From Bradyrhizobium iriomotense (GTDB lineage: Bacteria; Pseudomonadota; Alphaproteobacteria; Rhizobiales; Xanthobacteraceae): a stretch of 64,000 bases of DNA. Numbering within the stretch: position 1 is the stretch's first letter; the number at the start of each line of letters is the position of its first letter. The DNA lies in the NCBI RefSeq assembly GCF_018130765.1, contig NZ_JAFCJZ010000003.1:186001-250000 (forward strand), read 5' to 3'. Under the pieces are notes generated by a model. The model worked only from the letters and a program-made list of their open reading frames with translations, did no database searches and had not been told where the DNA came from. Of this stretch, positions 43,669 through 52,837 are shown in pieces. Position numbers and translations under genes: made by a program.

Positions 43669-45918
43669 ATGAAGCCGCGGCTGATCATGTGGCTTGCCGT
43701 TGTTGCGGGCGTCGCCCTGGTGCTCGGCGTCGCCTGGGCCGCCGTCCTCTGGACCCGCCCGGAGCCTATTCGCATCGCGTTCGCCAATTCGCTCTCTGGC
43801 CCATCCGCCCCGGCTGGGACGGAAAGCCTGATCGCGATGCAGCTTGCAATCGACGAAGTGAACGCCAAGGGTGGCGTCAACGGACGGCCGATTGAACTCG
43901 TTCTGTTCGACGACGCAAGCGATCCAGCCGTGGCGCGCGCGAATGCGCAGGCGATCGCCGACAGCCCATGCGTCGCTGTGCTCGGCCATTATCTCAGCTC
44001 CGCATCGCTCGCGGCAGCGCCGGCATATAAGGATGCACGGATTCCGGCGCTCACGGGAAGCGCGGCTGCCGACGAGCTGACATCCACCAGTGATTACTAT
44101 TTTCGTGCGCTGTCGCCGGTCTCCGCACAGGCGCGCTCGATCGCGGAACATCTGCGGGCCGTGATGAAGGAGCCAAGAGTCCGCCTTGTTCACACGCGCG
44201 ATTCCTACGGCAAGAGTTTTGAGCGTGGATTTGCGGCGGCCTATCCGTCGGAGCAGTTGCGCGTGTTCGGACTGGACGTCGCAGCCGGTCAGATCCGATC
44301 GATGGATGAGGCGCTGGACGCTGCCGCGCAGGAGCCCGGTCCCGGTGTCATCGTCGTCGGCGCGGCAGCCGACTATATCGCAGACATCGTCAAGGCGCTG
44401 CGTCGCCGCGGCATCAAGGGGACGATCATCACAACCCAGGGCGCGGGCCGCGAAAGCTATTTGAGAAATTTCGTCAACGAGCCCGAAGAACAAACGCGTC
44501 CGGGTTTCTTCAGTGAGAATCTGTATGCGGCATCGTCGCTGATTTTCGACAGCGCCGGCGTGGCGGCGCAGGCTTTCGCCGCCGACTACAAAGCGAGAGC
44601 GGGAACCTCCCCAAGCTGGGTTGGCGGTGGCTCGTATGACGCCGCGCGCCTGATGATCGACGCGCTGAGACGGGCTGCCGTGCATCGCCGGTTTATGGGG
44701 CAGGGGATTCAGAAACCATCCGACAGCAAGGTTGCGGATCGCGACCGGGTGCGCCTCGCACTGGCCGCGATCAACAGTCCGAAATCAGCGGTCGTCGGAC
44801 TGACGGGGCGGCTCTATTTCAACGCGAACCGCGACATTCCGCGCCCGATCCGAATGGGTTTCTTCCGTTACGGTCGGTTCGTCACGGCGCCGCTGCAACT
44901 CGTGCGCATCGATCAGCCGGACGGAATCGATCTCGACGCCGAACGGGAGAAGGGCCATGTCGTCGCGTTCGAGGGGCGGCGCTATTGGATTCAACGCGTC
45001 GTTTATACCGGCATCGACATCATTCGCGTCAGTCGGATCGACGTGAAGCAGAATTCGTTCAACGTCGACTTCTATCTCTGGATGCGGTTCGCTGGCGACG
45101 ATGAGGCGCAGACGCACGTCGAATTCCCGGCCTTGCTGGATCGCGGGGCGTTCGATGCAGCTCGGCCGGTTCAGGCTGGACAGGAAGACGGCCTGAGCTA
45201 TCGGCTCTATCGCATCAACGGCGATTTCAAGGCCCGTTTCGATCTCCATGATTATCCGTTCGACACGCAGGAATTGCGTCTGCATTTCCAGAACACGGAG
45301 CAGCGGCGGGAACTCATCACCTATGTCATCGATCGGTTCGGCTTGCGCCTTGCCGACGACGGAAGCTCGCGGGCCGAGGACGGGGCCTATTCCGGACTTC
45401 CGCTCTGGCGATTTCTCGGACTGAACTATTTCGTCGAATCCATGTCCAGCGGATCGACGCTCGGCAAGGCGTCTTTGTTTGATGCCGGGGCAATGACGGA
45501 ATTCGCAGGATTCGATGCGACCATCGTGCTGCGCCGCAGCTCCTCCATCTACATGCTGAAGAACCTGCTGCCGATGTTCCTGCTCGTGCTCGTCGTATTC
45601 GCGACGCTGTTCTTTCCCGAAACCATGTTTCGTGAACGCGTGACGATCCCAGTGACCTCGATCCTGGCGAGCGCGGTGCTGCTCGTAGCGGTGAGCAGCC
45701 AGATCGGCGATGTCGGATACACGGTGGTGGTCGAAGAGATGTTCTACATTTTCTTCGTACTATGCCTGATGACGATATTGGCGGGCTACAAACATGAAAA
45801 ACTTCGGGCCACCGGCCGAAAGCGCGCCGCTGTTGTTCTGGATCACGCAGCGCAGGTCATTTATGCCGGGACGGTGCTCGCTGTCATCGTCGTGCTCTAC
45901 CGGCGTTATGCCTTGTGA
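43669..45918 (+). CDS. Periplasmic-binding-protein/pentameric ligand-gated ion channel fusion
   Basis: 749 residues. A membrane anchor (about 6-27) is followed by a complete type I periplasmic binding fold (34-395; IRIAFANSLSGPSAPAGTES, LAIDEVNAKGGVNGRPIELV), as in LivJ-type amino-acid receptors. Next comes a Cys-loop-type extracellular domain (about 430-620) with SFNVDFYLWMRF and the Pro-loop signature DYPFDTQELRLHF. Four membrane helices follow: M1 LLPMFLLVLVVFATLFFP, M2 VTIPVTSILASAVLLVAVSS, M3 MFYIFFVLCLMTILAG and M4 near the end. This is a bacterial pentameric ligand-gated channel with a solute-binding sensor fused on top. ATG 43669 was preferred over 43654. It is transcribed alone and ends at a shared hairpin with moaA. 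Confidence 0.9.
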   Translation: MKPRLIMWLAVVAGVALVLGVAWAAVLWTRPEPIRIAFANSLSGPSAPAGTESLIAMQLAIDEVNAKGGVNGRPIELVLFDDASDPAVARANAQAIADSPCVAVLGHYLSSASLAAAPAYKDARIPALTGSAAADELTSTSDYYFRALSPVSAQARSIAEHLRAVMKEPRVRLVHTRDSYGKSFERGFAAAYPSEQLRVFGLDVAAGQIRSMDEALDAAAQEPGPGVIVVGAAADYIADIVKALRRRGIKGTIITTQGAGRESYLRNFVNEPEEQTRPGFFSENLYAASSLIFDSAGVAAQAFAADYKARAGTSPSWVGGGSYDAARLMIDALRRAAVHRRFMGQGIQKPSDSKVADRDRVRLALAAINSPKSAVVGLTGRLYFNANRDIPRPIRMGFFRYGRFVTAPLQLVRIDQPDGIDLDAEREKGHVVAFEGRRYWIQRVVYTGIDIIRVSRIDVKQNSFNVDFYLWMRFAGDDEAQTHVEFPALLDRGAFDAARPVQAGQEDGLSYRLYRINGDFKARFDLHDYPFDTQELRLHFQNTEQRRELITYVIDRFGLRLADDGSSRAEDGAYSGLPLWRFLGLNYFVESMSSGSTLGKASLFDAGAMTEFAGFDATIVLRRSSSIYMLKNLLPMFLLVLVVFATLFFPETMFRERVTIPVTSILASAVLLVAVSSQIGDVGYTVVVEEMFYIFFVLCLMTILAGYKHEKLRATGRKRAAVVLDHAAQVIYAGTVLAVIVVLYRRYAL

Positions 45919-45966
45919 GGCACGCGTCGATACCTCGCCGGTCCGCCACACCTTCTTGAAATTCGC

Positions 45967-46001
45967 AGCATGAGTCCGGCCCTCCAGGGCCGGATCATGC
46001 T
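45967..46001. terminator. Long hairpin between convergent channel and moaA genes
   Basis: agcatgag-tccggccct, tight loop, agggccgga-tcatgct: a stem of about 15 pairs directly after the moaA stop and 48 bp after the channel-gene stop. It has no strong T run, but its position suggests a bidirectional terminator. Confidence 0.6.
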
Positions 46002-47036
46002 TCAGCCGCCGGTGACGCTCATGTGCCTGGAGACGCTGGGCCGGTTGTGGCGACGGTCGATGATGAAATCGTGGCCCTTGGGCTTGAGCCCGATGGCGCG
46101 GTCGATCGCATCGGCAAGCAGCATATCGTCATCAGATGCCCGCAGCGGCTTGCGCAGGTCGGAGGCGTCCTCATGGCCGAGGCAGGTGTGCAGCGTTCCC
46201 GTGCAGGTGATGCGCACGCGGTTGCAGGATTCGCAGAAATTATGGGTCATCGGCGTGATGAAGCCGAGCTTGCCGCCGGTCTCGGCGACGCTGACATAGC
46301 GCGCCGGCCCGCCGGTGCTCTCAGTGAGATCCGTCATGGTGAACTGCTGGGCGAGGCGTGCGCGCACCAGCGACAGCGGCAGATACTGGTCGATGCGGCC
46401 CGCGCCGATCTCGCCCATCGGCATGACCTCGATCAGCGTCAGGCCCATGCCCTTGCCGTGGGCCCAGCGCATCAGAGAAGGCAGCTCGTCCTCGTTGAGG
46501 TTCTTCAGCGCGACCGCGTTGATCTTCACGGCTAGCCCAACGGCCCGCGCGGCCTCGATTCCTTCCAGCACCTTGTCGATCTCGCCCCAGCGCGTGATCT
46601 CGCGAAACTTCTTGGGATCGAGCGTGTCGAGCGAGACGTTGATGCGGCGGACGCCGCAATCGGCAAGCTCCTTCGCATGCTTTGCCAGCTGGGTGCCGTT
46701 GGTGGTCAGCGTCAGCTCGTTGAGCGCACCGCTCGTCAGATGCCGCGACAGCGAACGCACCAGCGTCATCACGTTGCGGCGGACCAGCGGCTCGCCGCCA
46801 GTGAGGCGCAGCTTCTTCACGCCCTTGGCGATGAAGGCCGAGCAGAGCCGGTCGAGTTCCTCCAGCGTCAGCAGGTCCGCCTTGGGCAAGAACGTCATGT
46901 CTTCCGACATGCAGTAGAAGCAGCGCAGGTCGCAGCGGTCGGTGACGGAAACGCGCAAGTAGGTGATTGTCCGTCCGAACGGATCAGTCATCGCGCTCGA
47001 CAGCGCAGCGCGGGGGCTCGCGGAAAGTCCGTTCAT
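46002..47036 (-). CDS. moaA: GTP 3',8-cyclase (molybdenum cofactor step 1)
   Basis: 344 residues, radical SAM enzyme that turns GTP into 3',8-cH2GTP. The N-terminal cluster motif is [16 protein letters not shown] (C-x3-C-x2-C) and the C-terminal second cluster lies in [34 protein letters not shown] is the SAM-binding segment. The protein ends SVTGG, a conserved Gly-Gly tail needed for activity in MoaA. Normal length. An internal ATG ([10 protein letters not shown]) is an alternative start. Confidence 0.96.
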   Translation of the reverse strand: MNGLSASPRAALSSAMTDPFGRTITYLRVSVTDRCDLRCFYCMSEDMTFLPKADLLTLEELDRLCSAFIAKGVKKLRLTGGEPLVRRNVMTLVRSLSRHLTSGALNELTLTTNGTQLAKHAKELADCGVRRINVSLDTLDPKKFREITRWGEIDKVLEGIEAARAVGLAVKINAVALKNLNEDELPSLMRWAHGKGMGLTLIEVMPMGEIGAGRIDQYLPLSLVRARLAQQFTMTDLTESTGGPARYVSVAETGGKLGFITPMTHNFCESCNRVRITCTGTLHTCLGHEDASDLRKPLRASDDDMLLADAIDRAIGLKPKGHDFIIDRRHNRPSVSRHMSVTGG

Positions 47037-47154
47037 ACCAAATGCCTTGTCACTTACGGCGACGGCGCACCTTTGCTTCGGCGGTGCTCTGGAAGCAATC
47101 TAAGCATCGGACGCGTCAAGGACAATCGGGTGGTATACGTAACTCACCCCTGGA

Positions 47155-47625
47155 TCAGCGCTTGCCCGCATTCGGATCGGGGAACGGCGAGCCGGCTGCG
47201 GGCGCAGCGTCGGCGGGCGCCGCGGCGGTCGCGGCCGGTTTCGGCTTCTTCGGCCGGTGCGGCTTGCGGACGGGTTTCGGCGGCACCGCCGGCTGGAGTT
47301 CCGCAAACACCGGATTCGGGTCGGTGGTGACCGAGGCGGGCGTGGTGAAATCTCCGGGATTCTTGATCACGTTCACCGGCACGCTCGCGGGCTGGTGCTT
47401 GGGCAGCGCGAAGGCGACGGTGAACGGCGCGTCCGGGGCGGGAACCGAGACCGAGCAGGGCGTTTTGCAGCCCTGGCCGAGCGAGGTGGTCGCATCAGCC
47501 CCGGGGGGATTGGATTCCAGCCGGACCTGAACGGTCGGCGGTGCCGATTTGAACATGTCCCACGACATCGAGGAGCAGCCACCCAGACTCGCTCCCACCA
47601 GCGCAATCGCGATCACACGACGCAT
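47155..47625 (-). CDS. Putative outer-membrane lipoprotein
   Basis: 156 residues. Signal with lipobox: RRVIAIALVGASLGGCSSM, lipidated Cys predicted at about residue 17. The body has a PEGA-like segment (VQVRLESNPPGADATTSLGQ, GCKTPCSVSVPAPDAPFTVA) and a long Pro/Ala/Lys tail (KPVRKPHRPKKPKPAATAAA) that could touch peptidoglycan. Function unknown. The start was set at MRRV so that the lipobox is at a normal distance. Confidence 0.78.
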   Translation of the reverse strand: MRRVIAIALVGASLGGCSSMSWDMFKSAPPTVQVRLESNPPGADATTSLGQGCKTPCSVSVPAPDAPFTVAFALPKHQPASVPVNVIKNPGDFTTPASVTTDPNPVFAELQPAVPPKPVRKPHRPKKPKPAATAAAPADAAPAAGSPFPDPNAGKR

Positions 47626-47780
47626 GAACCACCCACATCTACTGCGACGAACCGCCACATCCCCGGGCGGACCTTAGGGGCGTCGCTGAGGTCAGGCAAC
47701 CGGCGCGCGGCGCATGGTTAATAGTTGGTTAACGCGGGGTGTCTTCGATTTTTGCTGGGATTTCAGGGTCTTGTCGAACG

Positions 47781-48467
47781 CTAAGCCATCAGGCTGCTGG
47801 CGGCCGCCGGAAGATCGCGCATGTGGTGGATCAGCCGGTCCGGCTTCAGCTCGGCGATCGGCACGTCCGTGTAGCCGAAGCTGACCCCGATCACGGGAAC
47901 CCCGGCGCGCCGGGCGACCCCGACGTCGGTTCCGGCGTCGCCGACCATGATGCTGGCCTTCACGTCCCCGCCGGCCCGGGCCACCGTCTCCCGGAAAATG
48001 GTCGGATCGGGCTTCTGGACCCCAAATGTGTCGGCGCCGCAGATCGCCGCGAAGCGGCGGCTAAGGTCGAGTTGGTCGAGCAGCCGCTTGGACAGCCATT
48101 CCAGCTTGTTGGTGCAGACCGCCAGACGATGGCCTTGCGCCGCAAACTGGTCGAGAGCCGCCTCGAGCCCCTCGAAGGGACGGGATTCGACCGCAATATG
48201 CTCGGCGTAATAGGCGATGAAATCCGCCGTCATCCGGTCCATGTCCTTCGGGGTGACGGTGCGGCCCTCGGCCTCCAGGCCCCGCTCGATCAGCTTGCGG
48301 GCGCCGGCGCCGATCATGTTGCGGGCCGAGGCCATCGGGACCGGCGGCAGGCCTTCGCGGTCGAGCACGTGATTCAGCGCGGTGATCAGGTCGGGCGCCG
48401 TATCCACAAGCGTGCCGTCGAGATCGAAGACGAGGGTGTAGGAGGAGGTCGTGGAGGACGAGGTCAT
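47781..48467 (-). CDS. gph: Phosphoglycolate phosphatase (HAD family)
   Basis: 228 residues. HAD motifs: LVFDLDGTLVDTAPDLITAL (nucleophile Asp), CTNKLEWLSKRLL (motif II Thr), KPDPTIF with its Lys (motif III) and IMVGDAGTDVGVARRAG (motif IV). The cap domain is of the Gph type. Removes phosphate from 2-phosphoglycolate from DNA repair or photorespiration-like leaks. Divergent from rpiA with a 164-bp gap. Confidence 0.9.
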   Translation of the reverse strand: MTSSSTTSSYTLVFDLDGTLVDTAPDLITALNHVLDREGLPPVPMASARNMIGAGARKLIERGLEAEGRTVTPKDMDRMTADFIAYYAEHIAVESRPFEGLEAALDQFAAQGHRLAVCTNKLEWLSKRLLDQLDLSRRFAAICGADTFGVQKPDPTIFRETVARAGGDVKASIMVGDAGTDVGVARRAGVPVIGVSFGYTDVPIAELKPDRLIHHMRDLPAAASSLMA

Positions 48468-48631
48468 GGGCCAAGCGCTATCGGGCCGGCCGGATCGGCG
48501 CAAGGGCAGAAGTCATAAGTTCACCTTATAAGATCGGCCCAGAGGCCTGTTCCCGCGGGGAAAACGAGGCTACATAGGCCGCCGCAAGCAGCTATACCGG
48601 CGGCACTCTCAAGCCAGAGGCGGGCGCAAAC

Positions 48632-49336
48632 GTGAATATGGACCAGTTGAAGCGGCAGGCGGCGGCGCGTGCTCTTGAGGAGGTGCGTGACGGCATGCAG
48701 CTCGGGCTCGGCACCGGCTCGACCGCAAAGCACTTCGTCGAGCTGCTCGGCGAGCGCGTGGCCGCCGGGCTCAAGGTGATCGGCGTACCGACTTCCGAGG
48801 CGACGCGGGCCGATGCTGAGCGTTGTGGCGTGAAGCTGACCACGCTCGATGAGATCGACCATCTCGACATCACCGTCGACGGCGCGGACGAGATCGATCC
48901 CGAGCTCAATCTGATCAAGGGCGGCGGCGGCGCGCTGCTGCGCGAGAAGATCGTGGCGGCCGCCTCGGATCGCATGATCGTGATTGCCGACGACAGCAAA
49001 TGGGTGCCGACGCTCGGCAAGTTTCCGCTGCCGGTCGAGGTCATCCCGTTCGGGCTTGGTGCGACGCGCCGCGCGATCGAGAAGGCATTTGCGGACTGCG
49101 GCGTTTCCGGGCAAATGGCGGTCCGCAAGGCCAAGGACGGCCACGTTTTCGTCACCGACGGCGGCCACTGGATCGTCGATGCCCAGCTCGGACGTATTGC
49201 GGATCCCCCCTGCCTTGCCAAGGCGTTGAGCGCGATTCCCGGCGTCGTCGAGCATGGATTGTTTATCGGCTTGGCCAGCTCGGCTGTTTTGGCCGGCGGC
49301 GAGGGAATCCGCGTGATTGAACGGCGAAAGCCCTAA
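48632..49336 (+). CDS. rpiA: Ribose-5-phosphate isomerase A
   Basis: 234 residues. [39 protein letters not shown] and [14 protein letters not shown] are the substrate and active-site motifs of RpiA (Asp/Glu/Lys in the last two). It interconverts ribose-5-phosphate and ribulose-5-phosphate in the pentose phosphate pathway. GTG 48632 or ATG 48638 start. Followed within 11 bp by the DUF2059 gene, so they are likely co-transcribed. Confidence 0.96.
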   Translation: MNMDQLKRQAAARALEEVRDGMQLGLGTGSTAKHFVELLGERVAAGLKVIGVPTSEATRADAERCGVKLTTLDEIDHLDITVDGADEIDPELNLIKGGGGALLREKIVAAASDRMIVIADDSKWVPTLGKFPLPVEVIPFGLGATRRAIEKAFADCGVSGQMAVRKAKDGHVFVTDGGHWIVDAQLGRIADPPCLAKALSAIPGVVEHGLFIGLASSAVLAGGEGIRVIERRKP

Positions 49337-49347
49337 GGAGACTAGGA

Positions 49348-49899
49348 ATGAAGAGCGTTTTGAAATTGTTGCCGGCCGTGACCCTTGCTGCTGGTCTCGC
49401 CGTCTCGGCAGTCCCGGCGATGGCGCAGCAGGCTCCACCGGCCCAGCCCAAGGCGCCCGCCGCGCCGGCCCAGCCGAAGGCCTCGCCGGCGGCGATTGCC
49501 GCGGCCAAGGAGATCCTGCAGATCAAGAACGCCACGGCGATGTATCAGGGCGCCGTGCCCGGCCTCGTCGAGAAGACCAAGATCGCGCTGACGCAGCAGA
49601 ACCTCAACTACCAGAAGGACCTCAACGAGGTCGCCCCGATCGTGGCCCAACAGCTCCAGGGCCGGCAGAACGAGATCGGCGAAGGCATGGCGCAGATCTA
49701 TGCCAGCGAGTTCACCGAGCAGGAGCTGAAGGATCTCGTCACCTTCTACAAGTCGCCGCTGGGCAAGAAGCTGATCGAGGCCGAGCCGCGCGCCATCGGG
49801 CTGAGCATGGCCTTCATGAACTCCTGGGCCCAGAACTTCTCCGAGACCGTCATGGGGGCCTTCCGCGCCGAAATGCGCAAGCGTGGCAAGGAAATCTGA
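49348..49899 (+). CDS. Exported DUF2059 protein
   Basis: 183 residues. Signal peptide VTLAAGLAVSAVPAMAQQAP, a Pro/Ala linker, and then the DUF2059 helical domain with EFTEQELKDLVTFYKSPLGK, the family signature (T-x-x-E-L-x-x-x-x-x-F-Y-x-S-P-x-G). Periplasmic, function unknown. Lies in a conserved-looking rpiA-DUF2059-gor order, with 11 bp to the upstream and 60 bp to the downstream gene. Confidence 0.9.
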   Translation: MKSVLKLLPAVTLAAGLAVSAVPAMAQQAPPAQPKAPAAPAQPKASPAAIAAAKEILQIKNATAMYQGAVPGLVEKTKIALTQQNLNYQKDLNEVAPIVAQQLQGRQNEIGEGMAQIYASEFTEQELKDLVTFYKSPLGKKLIEAEPRAIGLSMAFMNSWAQNFSETVMGAFRAEMRKRGKEI

Positions 49900-49959
49900 C
49901 AGTACCTATCTGACAGCGGGTACCTGATCGGGACTCCCTGAAAGAGGTCGGAGTGGACA

Positions 49960-51348
49960 ATGGCTGAATTCGACGTCGACCTCTTCGTCATCGGTGGCGG
50001 CTCGGGCGGCGTGCGTGCCGCCCGCATCGCGGCCGGCCACGGCGCCCGCGTGATGATCGCGGAAGAGTACCGCATGGGCGGCACCTGCGTGATCCGCGGC
50101 TGCGTGCCCAAGAAGCTGTTCGTGATCGGCTCGCATGTCCGTCACGAGATCGAGGACGCCGCAGGCTTCGGCTGGACCATCCCGTCCATGAGCTTCGACT
50201 GGGCGACGCTGATCGCCAACAAGGACAAGGAGATTGCGCGGCTGGAGGCGGCCTACACGACGAATGTCGAGAAGTCGGGCGCGCGGATCGTCAAGAGCCG
50301 TGCGGTGATCGAGGACAAGCACACCGTCCGCCTGCTCGCGGACGACAAGAAGATCACCGCAAAATACATCCTCATCGCCACCGGCGGCGCGCCCAACCAC
50401 GGCGCGGCGATTCCCGGCATCGAGCACGTGATCTCGTCCAACGAGGCGTTTCATCTCAAGAAGCTGCCGAAGCGGATCGTGATCCAGGGCGGCGGCTACA
50501 TCGCGCTGGAATTCGCCGGCATCTTTGCCGGCTACGGCTCCGACGTCACCGTGATCTATCGCGGCGACAACATCTTGCGCGGCTTCGACGAAGACGTGCG
50601 GGCTCACGTCCGCTCCGAGATGGAGAAGCAGGGCATCACTATTCTCACCGGCTGCACGGTGACCAAGGTCGACCGCCATGGCGAGGACTTCACCACCCAT
50701 CTGTCGAACGGCTCGAGCATCGCCTCGGACCAGGTGATGTTCGCGATCGGCCGCCATCCCAACGTCGCCAATCTCGGCCTGGAGAATGCCGGCGTCGCCA
50801 TCAATCTGAAGAATGGCGGCATCGCGGTCGATCATTTCTCCAAGAGCTCGGTCGACAGCATCTATGGCATCGGCGACGTCACCCACCGCCACAACCTGAC
50901 GCCGGTCGCGATCCGCGAGGGGCATGCGTTTGCCGACACCGTGTTCGGCAAGCGCGAGGTGCAGGTCGATCACGCCAACATCCCGACGGCCGTGTTCTCG
51001 CAGCCGGAGGTCGGCACGGTTGGCTTGACGGAAACCGAGGCGCGCGCGCAGTTCAGCCACGTCGACATCTACAAGACGACGTTCCGCCCCATCAAGGCGA
51101 CGATGTCCGGCCGCGACACCCGCGTGCTGATGAAGCTCGTGGTCGACGGCTCGACCGACCGCGTGCTCGGCTGCCACATTGTCGGTGATGCCGCAGCCGA
51201 GATCACGCAAGCCGTCGCGATCGCGGTGAAGATGAAGGCCACCAAGGCGGATTTCGATGCGACCATCGCGCTGCATCCGACCGCGGCCGAAGAGCTCGTC
51301 ACCATGCGCACCCCGACCGCGCGCCATGTGCGTCAAGCGGCGGAGTAG
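49960..51348 (+). CDS. gor: Glutathione-disulfide reductase
   Basis: 462 residues, FAD-dependent. The FAD P-loop is FVIGGGSGGVRAARIAAGHG, the redox-active disulphide GGTCVIRGCVPKKLF (C-x4-C), the NADPH site IQGGGYIALEFAGIFAGYGS, and the dimer-interface end DATIALHPTAAEELV with the catalytic His-Glu. Keeps glutathione reduced in the cytosol. The Gly-Gly-Thr-Cys-Val-Ile-Arg-Gly-Cys form is that of bacterial Gor rather than lipoamide dehydrogenase. Confidence 0.95.
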   Translation: MAEFDVDLFVIGGGSGGVRAARIAAGHGARVMIAEEYRMGGTCVIRGCVPKKLFVIGSHVRHEIEDAAGFGWTIPSMSFDWATLIANKDKEIARLEAAYTTNVEKSGARIVKSRAVIEDKHTVRLLADDKKITAKYILIATGGAPNHGAAIPGIEHVISSNEAFHLKKLPKRIVIQGGGYIALEFAGIFAGYGSDVTVIYRGDNILRGFDEDVRAHVRSEMEKQGITILTGCTVTKVDRHGEDFTTHLSNGSSIASDQVMFAIGRHPNVANLGLENAGVAINLKNGGIAVDHFSKSSVDSIYGIGDVTHRHNLTPVAIREGHAFADTVFGKREVQVDHANIPTAVFSQPEVGTVGLTETEARAQFSHVDIYKTTFRPIKATMSGRDTRVLMKLVVDGSTDRVLGCHIVGDAAAEITQAVAIAVKMKATKADFDATIALHPTAAEELVTMRTPTARHVRQAAE

Positions 51349-51593
51349 GGACGGCGCACGAGCGGCTCTCAAGCGAACGCGTTCTTGCTGGGCCATGTAC
51401 CTATAGACCCGGCGGCGTCATGTACGGGTGACTGTGTCCGCTTTGCTCCTATAGCGACCAAATTCGTGCGGCAGCGCAGTATGTCGCGATGGGCCAGTAG
51501 AGGTAATTCGACTTCTCGACACCTGGTACGCTTGATACACTTGGACGATGTCCCAGCGCTTGGATGCCGGTCGCCGCTGGATGGGGTGAACGC

Positions 51594-52790
51594 ATGGTCA
51601 ATGGCGCTGCGTTGGTGTGCATCGTCGGCGCTGGTCCGGCAGGCCTTGTGCTTGCCCACATCCTTCACAGGTCGAACATCTCGTTCGTGATCCTGGAACG
51701 TGAGCAATTGGGCGAGCTGCGCAGCCGGACGAAAGCCGGACTGATCGAGCAACGCGCGGTCGCCGCACTCCGACCCTTCGGTCTTGCCGACACCATCATC
51801 GAGCGCGGAGGCCGCAACGGCACCTGCGAATTCCGGATCGATGGCGAAGTTATCGTCTGCAACTACGGGGCTCCCAGCGATGATGGTCAGGGCCACTACA
51901 TCTACCCGCAACAGGAGCTTGTAGGCGACTGGGCCGATGCACTTGTCGCGAAGGGCGGTCAGATCCGTTTTGGGGTTAGGGTTGTCGACGTTGCTCAGAA
52001 CGACACGGATGTTGAGGTGCGGGCGGTTACTGCAGCGAATGGTGAACCTTTCACCATCCGTGCCGAAGCTGTCGTGGGCTGCGACGGCGCCGGAAGTCTG
52101 GTCGCGCGCGCAGCGGGGTTCAAGACGTTCGATATTGCCCACCCCTTCCGCTGGCTTGCGATAATCGCTGCAATTGCCCCGCCGAGCCCCCGCACGGTTT
52201 ATGCACTGCATCCCAAAGGGTTCGCAGGACAGTTTCGGCGCTCTGCGACGTCGACGCGATACTATCTGGAAGTGCCTGTTACCGACACGGTTGCCGACTG
52301 GCCCGACGAACGTGTTTGGGCAGAGCTGGAAGAGCGCATGGCAATTCCCGGTCAACCGCCCCTGGTTCGCGGCGATCTCATCGAGCGGGATTTCCTCGAT
52401 CTGCGCGTTCGCGTGCGCGAGCCGATGCAGTTGGGGCGTATATTCCTCGCCGGTGATGCCGCTCATATGGTGACGCCAGCGGGCGCCAAGGGCATGAACA
52501 TGGCTATTCAGGATGCGGTCGAACTCGCGGCTGGCCTATGTGAGCGTTACGGCGATGCCGCCAGCGGCGACCGCCTCAAAGGTTACACGGCTTCGCGGCT
52601 TCCGGACATCTGGCGCTATCAGGAGTTCTCAAATTGGGTGCTCGGCCTTCTCCACACCGGGCCTGCGGAGCAGGGTGGGATGACAGAAAAGCAGGACTTC
52701 GCCCATCGCTTGCGCCGGGCGCGGCTTGACCGGATGATCAACGACCCGGATTACGCGCGTTGGTTCGGCCGCACCTACAGCGGGTCCTGA
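51594..52790 (+). CDS. FAD-dependent aromatic hydroxylase, PobA-like
   Basis: 398 residues. FAD motif VCIVGAGPAGLVLAHILHRS, then KAGLIEQRAVAALRPFGLAD, VVGCDGAGSLVARAAGF (D-G motif) and GRIFLAGDAAHMVTPAGAKG. The overall order and length match 4-hydroxybenzoate 3-monooxygenase, including RSATSTRYYLEVPVTDTVAD at the substrate loop. It may hydroxylate 4-hydroxybenzoate or a close relative using NAD(P)H. ATG 51594 was chosen at the FAD motif. Single gene in a different context from protocatechuate genes, so the substrate is not certain. Confidence 0.82.
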   Translation: MVNGAALVCIVGAGPAGLVLAHILHRSNISFVILEREQLGELRSRTKAGLIEQRAVAALRPFGLADTIIERGGRNGTCEFRIDGEVIVCNYGAPSDDGQGHYIYPQQELVGDWADALVAKGGQIRFGVRVVDVAQNDTDVEVRAVTAANGEPFTIRAEAVVGCDGAGSLVARAAGFKTFDIAHPFRWLAIIAAIAPPSPRTVYALHPKGFAGQFRRSATSTRYYLEVPVTDTVADWPDERVWAELEERMAIPGQPPLVRGDLIERDFLDLRVRVREPMQLGRIFLAGDAAHMVTPAGAKGMNMAIQDAVELAAGLCERYGDAASGDRLKGYTASRLPDIWRYQEFSNWVLGLLHTGPAEQGGMTEKQDFAHRLRRARLDRMINDPDYARWFGRTYSGS

Positions 52791-52837
52791 GCTCCAATTC
52801 CAACTGAAGAAGACCTCGGCGCCCAGCTGCGAACCGT

